Shown: one piece after another, positions 8,470-18,982 of the stretch
How the letters are laid out: each line of letters starts with the position of its first letter
How positions within the stretch are numbered: the stretch's first letter is position 1
From: Mesorhizobium sp. DCY119
GTDB lineage: Bacteria > Pseudomonadota > Alphaproteobacteria > Rhizobiales > Rhizobiaceae
Direction of reading: 5' to 3'
Length of the DNA: 64,000 nucleotides
Assembly (NCBI RefSeq): GCF_003590645.1
Contig: NZ_CP031834.1
Location: 1,736,501 to 1,800,500, forward strand
Translations under genes and position numbers: made by a program
Notes under the pieces: generated by a model
The model's database searches: none
Told to the model about the DNA's origin: nothing
What the model saw: only the letters and a program-made list of their open reading frames with translations

Positions 8470-8574
8470 GTCGAAATTTCTCCATTATTTTAGCGGTTGG
8501 GGCAAGCAAAAGTTTTTGCGGCCCGGCGGCGGGTCGAATCGCACGCGGAGTTTTGTCCGGCGACAATTGCGGAC

Positions 8575-8607
8575 AAAAAAGGCGAGACCGCGAGGTCCCG
8601 CCTTTTT
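8575..8607. terminator. Bidirectional terminator after csp copy 2
   Basis: The stem GGCGAGACC / GGTCCCGCC has a 4-nt loop and is flanked by A6 and T5, so it can work on both strands. It lies 40 nt past the csp2 stop codon. Confidence 0.8.
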
Positions 8608-8647
8608 CAAAAAAGCTGGAATGCCATCGCCGGGATGGCAGAAAGGC

Positions 8648-8860
8648 TCAGGCCGCGCTGAGGTTTACCGCCTTGGGGCCCTTGCCCATGCGGTCCGGCT
8701 CGACGTCGAAGGTGACCTTCTGGCCGTCGACCAGCGTGCGCAGGCCGGACGCTTCGATGGCGGAGATGTGGACGAACACGTCCTTGGCGCCGCCGTCAGG
8801 CGTGATGAAACCAAAACCTTTGGTTGCGTTGAAGAATTTTACAGTTCCGCTCTGGGACAT
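8648..8860 (-). CDS. Cold-shock protein, CspA family (copy 2)
   Basis: A 70-aa cold-shock domain with KGFGFITP and [11 protein letters not shown]-binding motifs. ATG 8860 sits behind GGAG; the frame is open for 39 more codons upstream, but that part does not look like a Csp. It is the paralogue of the gene at 8056-8268. Each has its own leader carrying the same element at almost the same distance, so the two are probably separately transcribed and similarly regulated. Confidence 0.95.
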   Translation of the reverse strand: MSQSGTVKFFNATKGFGFITPDGGAKDVFVHISAIEASGLRTLVDGQKVTFDVEPDRMGKGPKAVNLSAA

Positions 8861-9259
8861 TGGGAGAACTCCTTCACCCGTTTCGTTGGTCAGTCCCGGT
8901 CTTCCGTCTGGCGCCGGAGGCCGGGTTGGTGGCTGCTTGGCGGTCATGCATTGGCGCATGGCAAAACCCCCCGCCAATGAACGGGGCTGTCAGAGATTCA
9001 CAGTGTCGGGGAAAGGGCTCGTGCAAAACGTTCCAGTCTCCGGGTCAGCAAACGCCCGAACGCAAAATTTATTGCACGGAAACGTGATCCTTGCAAGATG
9101 CCGGTACGGGGCGGAAAAACAGGGGCTTTGCAAAGCATAACGAAATCAGTCCCATGCACGGAATCCCGCAACGCCGGGGATTGCATTTAGCGGCAAAGTT
9201 GCGAGGATCGAAAAGCAGCGGCAAGCGTTGCTTTGGCGGATGGGGCCAAGGGAGAGGTC
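8861..9259. other. Leader region of csp copy 2
   Basis: No gene is supported in these 399 nt. They contain about 170 nt of csp2 leader, the conserved element at 9031-9060, and an AT-rich stretch (AAATTTATTGC) beyond it that may hold the promoter. The right-hand part is the upstream region of the Kazal lipoprotein gene. Confidence 0.5.
9031..9060 (-). promoter_or_regulatory. Conserved csp leader element, copy 2
   Basis: 27 of 30 positions match the element at 8440-8469, at 171 nt from the csp2 start. The matched sequence and matched spacing suggest either the promoter core or the 5' end of a long cold-shock leader. Confidence 0.6.
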
Positions 9260-9775
9260 ATGAATTTCTTTGCGACATTGTTTTCGCGCCGCGGCGCGGC
9301 GATCGTCGGCGCGGCCATGCTTTCGGCCTGTACCGTGGTCGAAGGGCCGGGTCCCGGCCCGGGGCCGTATCCTGGCCCGCGCCCGGAGCCGGGCCCTCGC
9401 TTCTGCACCCGCGAATACCAGCCGGTGTGCGCTCGCAGGGGTGGTGAGCGCCAGTCCTTCCCGAATGCCTGCGAAGCCGACCGCGCCGGCTTCCGCGTGA
9501 TCCGCGACGGCCAGTGCCGTGGCGACGATGGCGGCGGTGGCATGGGGCCGGGCCCGCGTCCGCCTCGTCCAGAGTACCCGGGTACACGCCCACCGCGTCC
9601 CGAATATCCGGGTCCGGGCACGCGCCCGCCGAGGCCGGAACCTGAGCAGACCTTCTGCACCCAGGAATACAGGCCGGTCTGCGCGACACGGCGCGGCAGC
9701 ACCCGCACCTTCGGCAATTCCTGCGAAGCACGCGCGGCCGACTACCGCATCGTCGACCAGAACGGCCCCTGCTGA
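9260..9775 (+). CDS. Lipoprotein with two Kazal-type protease-inhibitor domains
   Basis: A 171-aa protein from ATG 9260 behind GGAGAGG. The signal ends in the lipobox LSAC (C24). Two Kazal-like domains (about residues 49-86 and 133-171) share the pattern C.(R/Q)EY.PVCA...F.N.CEA....(G/P)C. They are joined and preceded by Gly/Pro-rich linkers (GPGPGPYPGP; PPRPEYPG repeated). The two domains resemble each other, suggesting internal duplication. It is probably an outer-membrane or periplasmic lipoprotein inhibiting serine proteases; target unknown. Confidence 0.85.
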   Translation: MNFFATLFSRRGAAIVGAAMLSACTVVEGPGPGPGPYPGPRPEPGPRFCTREYQPVCARRGGERQSFPNACEADRAGFRVIRDGQCRGDDGGGGMGPGPRPPRPEYPGTRPPRPEYPGPGTRPPRPEPEQTFCTQEYRPVCATRRGSTRTFGNSCEARAADYRIVDQNGPC

Positions 9776-9795
9776 GGGACGGCTCACTGCATATG

Positions 9796-9819
9796 CCCTG
9801 CCGGACATGACCGGCAGGG
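9796..9819 (+). terminator. Strong hairpin after the Kazal gene
   Basis: A perfect 9-bp stem CCCTGCCGG / CCGGCAGGG with a 6-nt loop, 20 nt past the stop. There is no T-run, so it may be a 3' stabilising hairpin instead of a classical terminator. Confidence 0.45.
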
Positions 9820-9870
9820 TGCGATCGATGGCCCTCTTCGTTCCCGTCATCAGGCGCTGTTGACGCGATG

Positions 9871-10131
9871 TCATTCGGCCCGCCGAACATTGGGAGAAAG
9901 GCTTCGTTCGACTGGTGTCGGGTCACAATCGGAAACGCGATGAAAGTGCCGCGCCGAGCGCGCCCGTTCCGACACGTCATGTGTGCGGATGTCGGAATGG
10001 CAACCGCCGACCGGAATTGCCTGGATGTCGTCTTCTATGCTCGGAGGCGGCGACATTGCGGTGCTCGTGGCAGCAAAGCCGGCTGCTGCCGACAGAATGA
10101 GGGCAAAGGCGGTGGGCGGGAATTTCGTCAT
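9871..10131 (-). CDS. Small secreted Cys/His protein, hypothetical
   Basis: An 86-aa frame starting at ATG 10131. A signal peptide (KFPPTAFALILSAAAGFAA) is followed by a short mature part containing GGCHSDIRTHDV and ARHFHRVSDCDP. The two cysteines with surrounding His/Arg (GCHSD.R...HFHR...C) recur in small exported rhizobial proteins of unknown function; that similarity is from memory of the pattern. It is monocistronic. The role could be metal or redox related, but this is a guess. Confidence 0.6.
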   Translation of the reverse strand: MTKFPPTAFALILSAAAGFAATSTAMSPPPSIEDDIQAIPVGGCHSDIRTHDVSERARSARHFHRVSDCDPTPVERSLSPNVRRAE

Positions 10132-10216
10132 GAAAAAAGCGTCTCCGACTATATCGTCACAGCGCCGCACGCCCATCTGAAGGCAGGCCACGCTGAAGGT
10201 GCTCGAATCTGCGCGT

Positions 10217-10256
10217 CATGTTTGCCGAAGGCCGGGATCGGCTTTCGGCAAGCATG
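10217..10256. repeat. Imperfect palindrome (hairpin repeat)
   Basis: CATGTTTGCCGAA pairs with TTCGGCAAGCATG around a GC-rich centre. It lies upstream of the small secreted gene and between divergent or unrelated units. The form is that of short rhizobial intergenic palindromes. Confidence 0.5.
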
Positions 10257-10327
10257 ATGCGACAGGCCCAGTTTAACGGTGTGTTAAGCGGAGTGTTCTC
10301 CTCACGTTTCGTAACATCGCTGTAAGG

Positions 10328-10747
10328 TTAACGCACTGCGCGAACGGCCTGCTTCCCTGCGCGCCTGGGCTGTGCAGGCTGCGCCGGCACCAGTGCCTCG
10401 CGGGCGCTTGCCGCGCGGCGTTCCTCCAGTATCCAGGACAGGGCCATGCCCTCGCATACGGCCTCGAACCTCTGCACCAGAGCGTCCGGCCAATGCGCGC
10501 CGCAGGGTGGGCCTTGCTCGCCGATCGTCCCGGCCCGGCAGATGCCGCCGCGGCGGCAGGCGGCGTCGTCGCATTCTTCCGGGATGCCGGCATCGGTCGC
10601 CATGGCATGCAGGAGCGCCAGCATCTCGTTGCGCGGCCACTCGCGCGGCGCAAACAGCGCGGCGATCATTGCCGGTAGTTCGCCGACGATCTTTTCGATC
10701 TCCATCATGCGGTAGTCGGGGTAGGGGCGGTTGGTGATTTCGGACAT
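10328..10747 (-). CDS. Conserved hypothetical Cys-rich protein
   Basis: A 139-aa protein with ATG 10747 behind GGAG. The frame continues upstream into repeat sequence, which is not counted. A helical N-terminal half is followed by a cluster CDDAACRRGGICRAG and PPCGAHW (C-x4-C-x5-C-x11-C), which could bind zinc. The C terminus is Ala/Arg/Pro-rich and probably disordered. No family was recognised. Similar short proteins with a CRR..C cluster are known to me only as hypothetical rhizobial genes. Confidence 0.65.
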   Translation of the reverse strand: MSEITNRPYPDYRMMEIEKIVGELPAMIAALFAPREWPRNEMLALLHAMATDAGIPEECDDAACRRGGICRAGTIGEQGPPCGAHWPDALVQRFEAVCEGMALSWILEERRAASAREALVPAQPAQPRRAGKQAVRAVR

Positions 10748-10778
10748 TGGGTTCTCCTTTGGGGTTGGGGGTTGGCGT

Positions 10779-10930
10779 TCCCCTCCCCCTCGAGGGGAGG
10801 GTGGCCCGAAGGGCCGGGTGGGGTCGCTGCGGCAGTGCTCGACGTTCTTTTGCGCCGAGTGCTGCCGCAAGGACCCCACCCGCTTCCTTCGCTTCGCTCA
10901 GTGCGCGACCTCCCCTCAAGGGGGAGGTGG
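10779..10930. repeat. Palindromic repeat, family S (copy 1)
   Basis: Begins CCCTCCCCCTCGAGGGGAGGG, continues GGCCCGAAGGGCC, and ends in an inverted counterpart CCTCCCCTCAAGGGGGAGG. The first about 70 nt are nearly identical to the segment inside uvrB at 18239-18310. Confidence 0.85.
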
Positions 10931-11682
10931 ACGCTGGCACACTTCATCATCGCCACGCCCGGTTTTCACCGTCTGGCCATTGTCAAAGATCGGGAAGCGG
11001 GGCGCATGGCCGTGCCTTCCTATGTTTAGTACGTGGCGCAGCTTCCGCGCCCCGCTCGGTGTCTGTCCCGAAGTTGGCCGGTCACAACGCCCGCTCCATG
11101 TACATTCCATGGACAAGACGCCGCGGGTTCTCCGCATCCTGCGCGATCTACCCTTGGTCCTTCCGCCACAAGTTTTCACCTGCAGCTTCCAGCCAGGGCA
11201 TGCGGCCGCAGGACGCCGGCCTGTGTCGGGCCCTCGGGTTCCTGGCTACCACATCAGGGCGGGAGGTCACCGCCGCTCTCCCCGATCCCGGTTCCAGAAC
11301 CCGGTCCCGCAAGAGCGATGGGAGGGATTATGCGGGAGGTGTCTTGGGGTGGGGAAAGATTGGGGGTGAAAAGATGTGTGGGGTGAATGGAAACAATGGG
11401 TTGGCGGGAAATTGGGTGGAAATCTTTCCACACCTTCGCAAGCTTCACCTTCGATGGTTCTGCACCGCTGTAGCTGTCATCAATGGTCCGGCATGGATCC
11501 GTCGCAAGAGCGACCCCCGCATGCGCTTCGCTCATGCTGCGCCCGGGATGACGAACTGCATGTTAGGTCTTCGCTAATCGTCAACGCTGGCGCGCGGCAG
11601 TTACGTCTCCGGCGCGGTAGCCGCGCCTGCTGTGCGGCAGTCAACAACGTTTGCGATTAGCGGCGACACCCCCCTCTTCGTC

Positions 11683-11917
11683 ATCCCGGGCGGAGCGAAG
11701 CGGAGACCCGGGATCCATGCCGGAACGGAGAAGAGCTTCGGCAGTGCTGAACGCGCGTCAATATCAGGACCGGGCCGTGCTTGACGACGATCAGGCCAAC
11801 GGGTCCCGGATAACCTCCGCTTCGCTCCGGTTTCCGGGATGACTGCGGAGAGGCACAGTCTTCCCTCATCCTTCGACAGGCTCAGGATGAGGGAACAACG
11901 GGGCTCAGGATGAGGGC
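11683..11917. repeat. Dispersed CCCGGG-type palindromic repeats
   Basis: GTCATCCCGGGCGGAGCGAA... at 11683 pairs with the inverted form ...CCGGGATGAC near 11843. An adjacent short hairpin CCCTCATCCTTCGACAGG / CTCAGGATGAGGG follows. A related CCCGGGATGACGACGG unit occurs at about 59560-59655. Confidence 0.6.
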
Positions 11918-11930
11918 CGAGAGTAGCCCG

Positions 11931-12368
11931 TCAGGCCTGCTTCACCGGTGCGTTCATGGCCCAGTGGATGCCGAAGGGGTCGCGGAGCTGGCCCCAGCGG
12001 TCGCCCCAGAACATGACGTCGAGCGGCACTACCACTTCCATGCCGGCCTTGACCGCGCGGTCCCACCAGGTGTCGATGGTGTCGGTTTCGAGCAGGAGCT
12101 GCATGGTGTAGCCCTGCGGCGCCTGATGCGGATGGCCATGCTCGGGATAGGCGTCGCACAGCATCAGCGACGAGCCGTTGATGTAGAGATGGACATGCAT
12201 GGTGCGGCCCTGCTCGTCCGGCGGAACGGCGAAGACCTGCCTGGCGTCGAAGGCCTTGGCGTAGAACTCGGCCACCTTCATGGCGCCGTCGACCTGCAGA
12301 TAGGCGACGAGGCCGCCGAGCACTTTCGGGGCCGGCTGTTCGAGGGTCTGGGCGGTTGCTTCGGACAT
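11931..12368 (-). CDS. VOC-superfamily protein, PhnB/glyoxalase-like
   Basis: A 145-aa single vicinal-oxygen-chelate domain pair. It shows VAYLQVDGAMKVAEFYAKAFDA, MHVHLYINGSSLMLCDAYPE and FWGDRWGQLRDPFGIHWAM, characteristic of PhnB-like proteins with a metal-site signature. Enzymatic activity is unknown; many such proteins are uncharacterised. AGGAG precedes the ATG. It is upstream of no obvious partner; the next gene on the same strand (YdeI-like) is 120 nt upstream. Confidence 0.88.
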   Translation of the reverse strand: MSEATAQTLEQPAPKVLGGLVAYLQVDGAMKVAEFYAKAFDARQVFAVPPDEQGRTMHVHLYINGSSLMLCDAYPEHGHPHQAPQGYTMQLLLETDTIDTWWDRAVKAGMEVVVPLDVMFWGDRWGQLRDPFGIHWAMNAPVKQA

Positions 12369-12487
12369 GAAAATCTCCTGTCGTTCGGGTTGTGCCGCGG
12401 ACGGCTGACACTATGACGAACGGGGAGGACGGAAACCGACAGGCGGTGGGAGATTTTTTGCTGCCATAAGGTGGCGGGGCTTCCGGG

Positions 12488-13087
12488 CTACTTCTCCCGT
12501 TGCGGGTAGATCGTTTCGCCGCGTTTGAGCATGTCGACGAAGGCGGCGATCTTCTTCTTGCGGCCGGCTTCGGTTTTCATGTTGTGGGTGCGGAAGGCGA
12601 GCGCGAAGCGGTTCTGTGCGCTGAGTTTTGCCAGCATCGCCTTGGCTTCCGGTTCGGCATCGATCGCGGCCTGAAGATCATCGGGGATCTTCATGTCCTT
12701 GCCGCTCTTGTAGGCGCGGTCCCAGCGCCCGTCGGCCTTGGCGGCTTCGACTTCGCGCAGGCCATGCGCGGTCATGCGGCCTTCCTCGATCAGGCGGGCG
12801 ACGTTGTCGACATTGATCTGGCTCCAGATGCTCTTCTTGCCGCGCCGCGTGTAGCGCTGCAGGAAGCTGTTCTCGTCGAGGCCCTTTCGTATCGCATCGA
12901 TCCAGCCCCAGCACAGCACGACATGGATGGCCTCGATCGGCGTGATGGATTTCAGGCCGGAATTCACCTTGTGAATCTTGATCCAGACTTCGTCTTCGCT
13001 GTCGTGATGCTGTTCGAGCCAGCGATAGAACGCCTCGGCAGTCTCGAATGTGTGAACCTTGTCCGGATCGACCTTGAATGGTGCCAT
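12488..13087 (-). CDS. YdeI/OmpD-associated family protein
   Basis: A 199-aa protein with the family pattern: FYRWLEQHHDSEDEVWIKIHKVNSG near the N terminus, EAIHVVLCWGWIDAIRKGLDENSFLQRYTRRGKKSIWSQIN in the middle, and a C-terminal Lys/Arg-rich FALAFRTHNMKTEAGRKKKI. It is a cytosolic protein. Members have been linked to peptide or bacteriocin resistance, but the biochemical role is not settled. Confidence 0.9.
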   Translation of the reverse strand: MAPFKVDPDKVHTFETAEAFYRWLEQHHDSEDEVWIKIHKVNSGLKSITPIEAIHVVLCWGWIDAIRKGLDENSFLQRYTRRGKKSIWSQINVDNVARLIEEGRMTAHGLREVEAAKADGRWDRAYKSGKDMKIPDDLQAAIDAEPEAKAMLAKLSAQNRFALAFRTHNMKTEAGRKKKIAAFVDMLKRGETIYPQREK

Positions 13088-13212
13088 GGGCGGGAATGGT
13101 CCTGTGCGGAAGACTCTGTGTCAAGCGGGACTGGCAGCGGCATGGAGCGCAAACCAGTTCTTTTTAATTCCTAGACTGCTTGCAAAACAAAATCGGTTAT
13201 GGCATTGCTTTA

Positions 13213-13301
13213 CTGGTTGTAAAAAGCAATCAGTTTGGAGGATCGAGACCGTGCTGTTTCATGTCTTCGCCTCGCTCGCTGGCGAGGAAGCGGAAAAATG
13301 A
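13213..13301 (+). promoter_or_regulatory. Putative operator and 16-codon leader ORF before DUF1428
   Basis: An inverted repeat CTGGTTG-N7-CAATCAG (one mismatch) at 13213-13233 is followed by GGAGG and a 16-codon frame (GTG 13251 to TGA 13301). The DUF1428 gene starts 68 nt later with its own ribosome site. It could be a regulator site plus a leader peptide, or a chance frame. Confidence 0.3.
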
Positions 13302-13369
13302 AGAAACAATGTCGGAATCGGCCTCGCTGAAACGTCCTTTGGACGTCAAACCGCAGAGGAGATCGAAAA

Positions 13370-13738
13370 ATGTCTTATGTCGACGGGTTCGTGCTTGCCG
13401 TGCCGAAGAGCAAAATCGACGCCTACAAGGCGATGGCAAAAGTGGGGGGTGACGTGTGGATGGAGCATGGCGCGCTGGCCTATGTGGAATGCATCGGCGA
13501 CGATGTGCCCTATGGCGAGCTCACCTCATTTCCGCGCGCCGTGCAGGCCAAGGACGACGAGGTCGTCATCTTCTCATGGGTCGTCTATGCCTCACGCGAG
13601 GACCGGGATGCGATCAGCAAGAAGGTGATGGCGGACACACGCCTTAACGAATTCATGACCGACATGCCCTTCGACGGGAAGCGCATGATCTTTGGCGGGT
13701 TCCAGAGCTTTATGGCGCTGGAACAGGGCGGCCTTTAG
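13370..13738 (+). CDS. DUF1428 family protein (YbaA-like)
   Basis: A 122-aa protein matching DUF1428: the start MSYVDGFVLAVPKSKIDAYK, the middle GALAYVECIGDDVPYGELTSFPRAV, then FSWVVYASREDRD and a C-terminal FDGKRMIFGGFQ. The fold is a dimeric alpha/beta barrel; function unknown. AGGAG precedes the ATG. Its last 29 nt overlap the end of the convergent alkylsulfatase-like gene. Confidence 0.92.
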   Translation: MSYVDGFVLAVPKSKIDAYKAMAKVGGDVWMEHGALAYVECIGDDVPYGELTSFPRAVQAKDDEVVIFSWVVYASREDRDAISKKVMADTRLNEFMTDMPFDGKRMIFGGFQSFMALEQGGL

Positions 13739-14993
13739 ATCGCTGCTCGGCTTCGCGTTGGGAGACGGCGAGGAAGGCCTTGCCCATGAGCGAGCTCTCG
13801 CCGTCGATCGCCTTTTGCAGAACCTTGGCGCGGATGGCCTGAATGCTCTGATCCTCGGGGGCGGCTGCGCTGGCGAACTCGGCGAGTTGCACGGCGAGGC
13901 GGGATTGTCCCGCCTCGGACAAGGCTGCTGCCCGTTCGGCCAGTTTTCTTGCGCCGCCGACGAGGCCGGCCAGTTCCGAAGCGAGGTCGGATGCCGGAGC
14001 CGGCTTGAGATGCGCCGGGTTGCCGTCGAACCAGCCTGCGTAAAAATGATAGATGCTTCGGACCAGGAATTCCGGATCATCGTATTTCGCAAGAAGGTAG
14101 GGTTTTGCGAGAAATTCAGCGGGCATCTTCACCGCTTGAAGAACCTCGTCGAGCGTGGCGCCCTTGTTCATCAGCGCCAGCGTCTCGCGCACGAGATATT
14201 CGAGCGCTTCGGCGCCATCCGCCAGTATCTGCGCGGCCCGTTCTTCGCCAAAAACCACCGGGCCATGGCCGGGGATAAGGATCGCGGGCCGAAGCTGCTC
14301 CATCTGCCGGAGCGCGACGGCCCATTCCGCCGCGTAGCGCTGCACCTTGCGGGGATTTCCGGCGTTGGGAAACACCCAGATCACGAAATCGCCGCTCGCC
14401 AGAACGCGCCGTTCGGGCAGCCAGACGAATGTGGCGTCGTCTGTTTCCCCGCGGCCATGAAAGAGCTCGATCCGCTCTCCTCCGACGGTAAGCGACAAGG
14501 TGTCGTCATAGACTTCATCGGGGCGGCGCTGGCCGATTGGATAGACGTAGCCCGGCATGTTGAACTGCTGGCCCTGCACGATGCTGTTGAAGCCATGCGA
14601 CGCCTCGTACCGCTCCATGCGCCGCTTCACGTTGCGATGGGCAATGATCCGGGGACGCGAAACGCCTCTTGCCTCGGCCTCCTCGTCGATGATGGTGATG
14701 CCGCTCGTGTGGTCGATATGGCCGTGGGTGAAGATGACGGTGTGGATCGGGCCGTTGTCCCACGAGCGCACGACATCCAGTGTCTGCTTCGCCGTGTCCG
14801 GCTTGGCAGTGTCGATCAAGACCAGCCCTTCGGACGTGCGTATCGCCGTCACGCTGCCGCAGAAGTAGGTGGTGTGGACCGTAATGATGTTCTCGGCGAC
14901 ATGCGTGATAGCGCCGTGCGAAACCGCGGCGGTCCATTCCTCCATCTTGGCGCTGCCGTCCCAAAGCCGCTCAAACAACGGGTCTTGGGTCAT
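13710..14993 (-). CDS. MBL-fold hydrolase, alkylsulfatase-like (BDS1/SdsA type)
   Basis: A 427-aa protein. The metallo-beta-lactamase domain (about residues 25-270) has the Zn motif THGHIDH (89-95), later AHRN, GETDD and IPGHGP. The second half carries an alkylsulfatase-type dimerisation segment (YHFYAGWFDGNPAHLKP). It probably hydrolyses alkyl sulfates or a related ester. It is shorter than SdsA1 and has no visible signal peptide, so it may be cytosolic and lack the SCP2-like C domain. GAGGA precedes the ATG. Confidence 0.85.
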   Translation of the reverse strand: MTQDPLFERLWDGSAKMEEWTAAVSHGAITHVAENIITVHTTYFCGSVTAIRTSEGLVLIDTAKPDTAKQTLDVVRSWDNGPIHTVIFTHGHIDHTSGITIIDEEAEARGVSRPRIIAHRNVKRRMERYEASHGFNSIVQGQQFNMPGYVYPIGQRRPDEVYDDTLSLTVGGERIELFHGRGETDDATFVWLPERRVLASGDFVIWVFPNAGNPRKVQRYAAEWAVALRQMEQLRPAILIPGHGPVVFGEERAAQILADGAEALEYLVRETLALMNKGATLDEVLQAVKMPAEFLAKPYLLAKYDDPEFLVRSIYHFYAGWFDGNPAHLKPAPASDLASELAGLVGGARKLAERAAALSEAGQSRLAVQLAEFASAAAPEDQSIQAIRAKVLQKAIDGESSLMGKAFLAVSQREAEQRSKGRPVPAP

Positions 14994-15078
14994 AGGAAAT
15001 CCTCGCTGAAATGGTGCTGGCGCGAATGAAAACCGGCGATGCGTTTATTGCCCCGGCCGACCCGAGATGGTTCTAGTT

Positions 15079-15255
15079 CTAGGGTGTCGCGACTGCTGGT
15101 TTGCAGAGGTTGTCGGCGGCGGCAACCTTCACGTTCCCGCAGTCTGCCTCTTGAGTAACTACCGGATCGTTCCAGCCGAAGAACATCACGCCCAGAATGC
15201 TAAGGCCCATCGCCATCGCTACCCAAATCCCCGGTTCTCGCCACTTGGTTGCCAT
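15079..15255 (-). CDS. Small membrane protein, hypothetical
   Basis: A 58-aa frame from ATG 15255 with one transmembrane helix (IWVAMAMGLSILGVMFFGW) and a short outer tail with two cysteines (DCGNV, LCKPA). It starts 4 nt after the uvrB stop on the same strand, so it may be translated from the uvrB mRNA. The ribosome site is weak. No family recognised. Confidence 0.5.
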   Translation of the reverse strand: MATKWREPGIWVAMAMGLSILGVMFFGWNDPVVTQEADCGNVKVAAADNLCKPAVATP

Positions 15256-15259
15256 GCCG

Positions 15260-18682
<3,423 letters not shown>

Positions 18683-18982
18683 GACCGGAATATGGTGGGA
18701 ATCCGGTAAAATGAAAAGAGAAAGGTAGATGAAAGGCAGGCGCAATGTTCGGCTGCTGACAGTAGGGTGTCAGGAGTCGGCAGTGGTTTGACGCGACAAA
18801 CAAGCTGCGGTCGCTACGCCATAATTGCGCTATGAGGAGATTTTAGGGAAGACTCGTGAACGCCTTTGCGCAAAGGCAAATAACCCCATATGAGGGGTGC
18901 GGAAAAATCGACGCGCCCCACGCGGCTTTTCCTGCAATTGCAATTGATGGCCGCACAGGCCGATCGGAAAAGCCGACCGTTT
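18683..18982. other. Intergenic region between divergent uvrB and GT4 genes
   Basis: No gene is supported. It holds a candidate -35 TTGACG at 18788, a perfect 16-bp palindrome GCCTTTGCGCAAAGGC (18862-18877), and a short inverted pair CCCC...GGGG at about 18883-18896. Confidence 0.5.

Larger units (their letters stand above)
8269..8647. other. Leader of csp copy 1 and terminator of csp copy 2
   Basis: No gene is supported in these 379 nt. They hold about 170 nt of probable csp1 leader, the conserved element at 8440-8469, an AT-richer upstream part, and the csp2 terminator at 8575-8607. Confidence 0.6.
10748..11930. other. Gene-poor, repeat-rich region
   Basis: Almost 1.2 kb with no convincing gene. 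It holds family-S repeat sequence (10779-10930), a stretch at about 11030-11450 that is open in several frames but lacks ribosome sites or recognisable motifs, and at 11500-11900 pieces with CCCGGGATGACG, CGGAGACCCGGGATCC and an inverted pair CCCTCATCC / GGATGAGGG. These last pieces resemble dispersed rhizobial repeats. Gene remnants are possible but none can be named. Confidence 0.6.
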
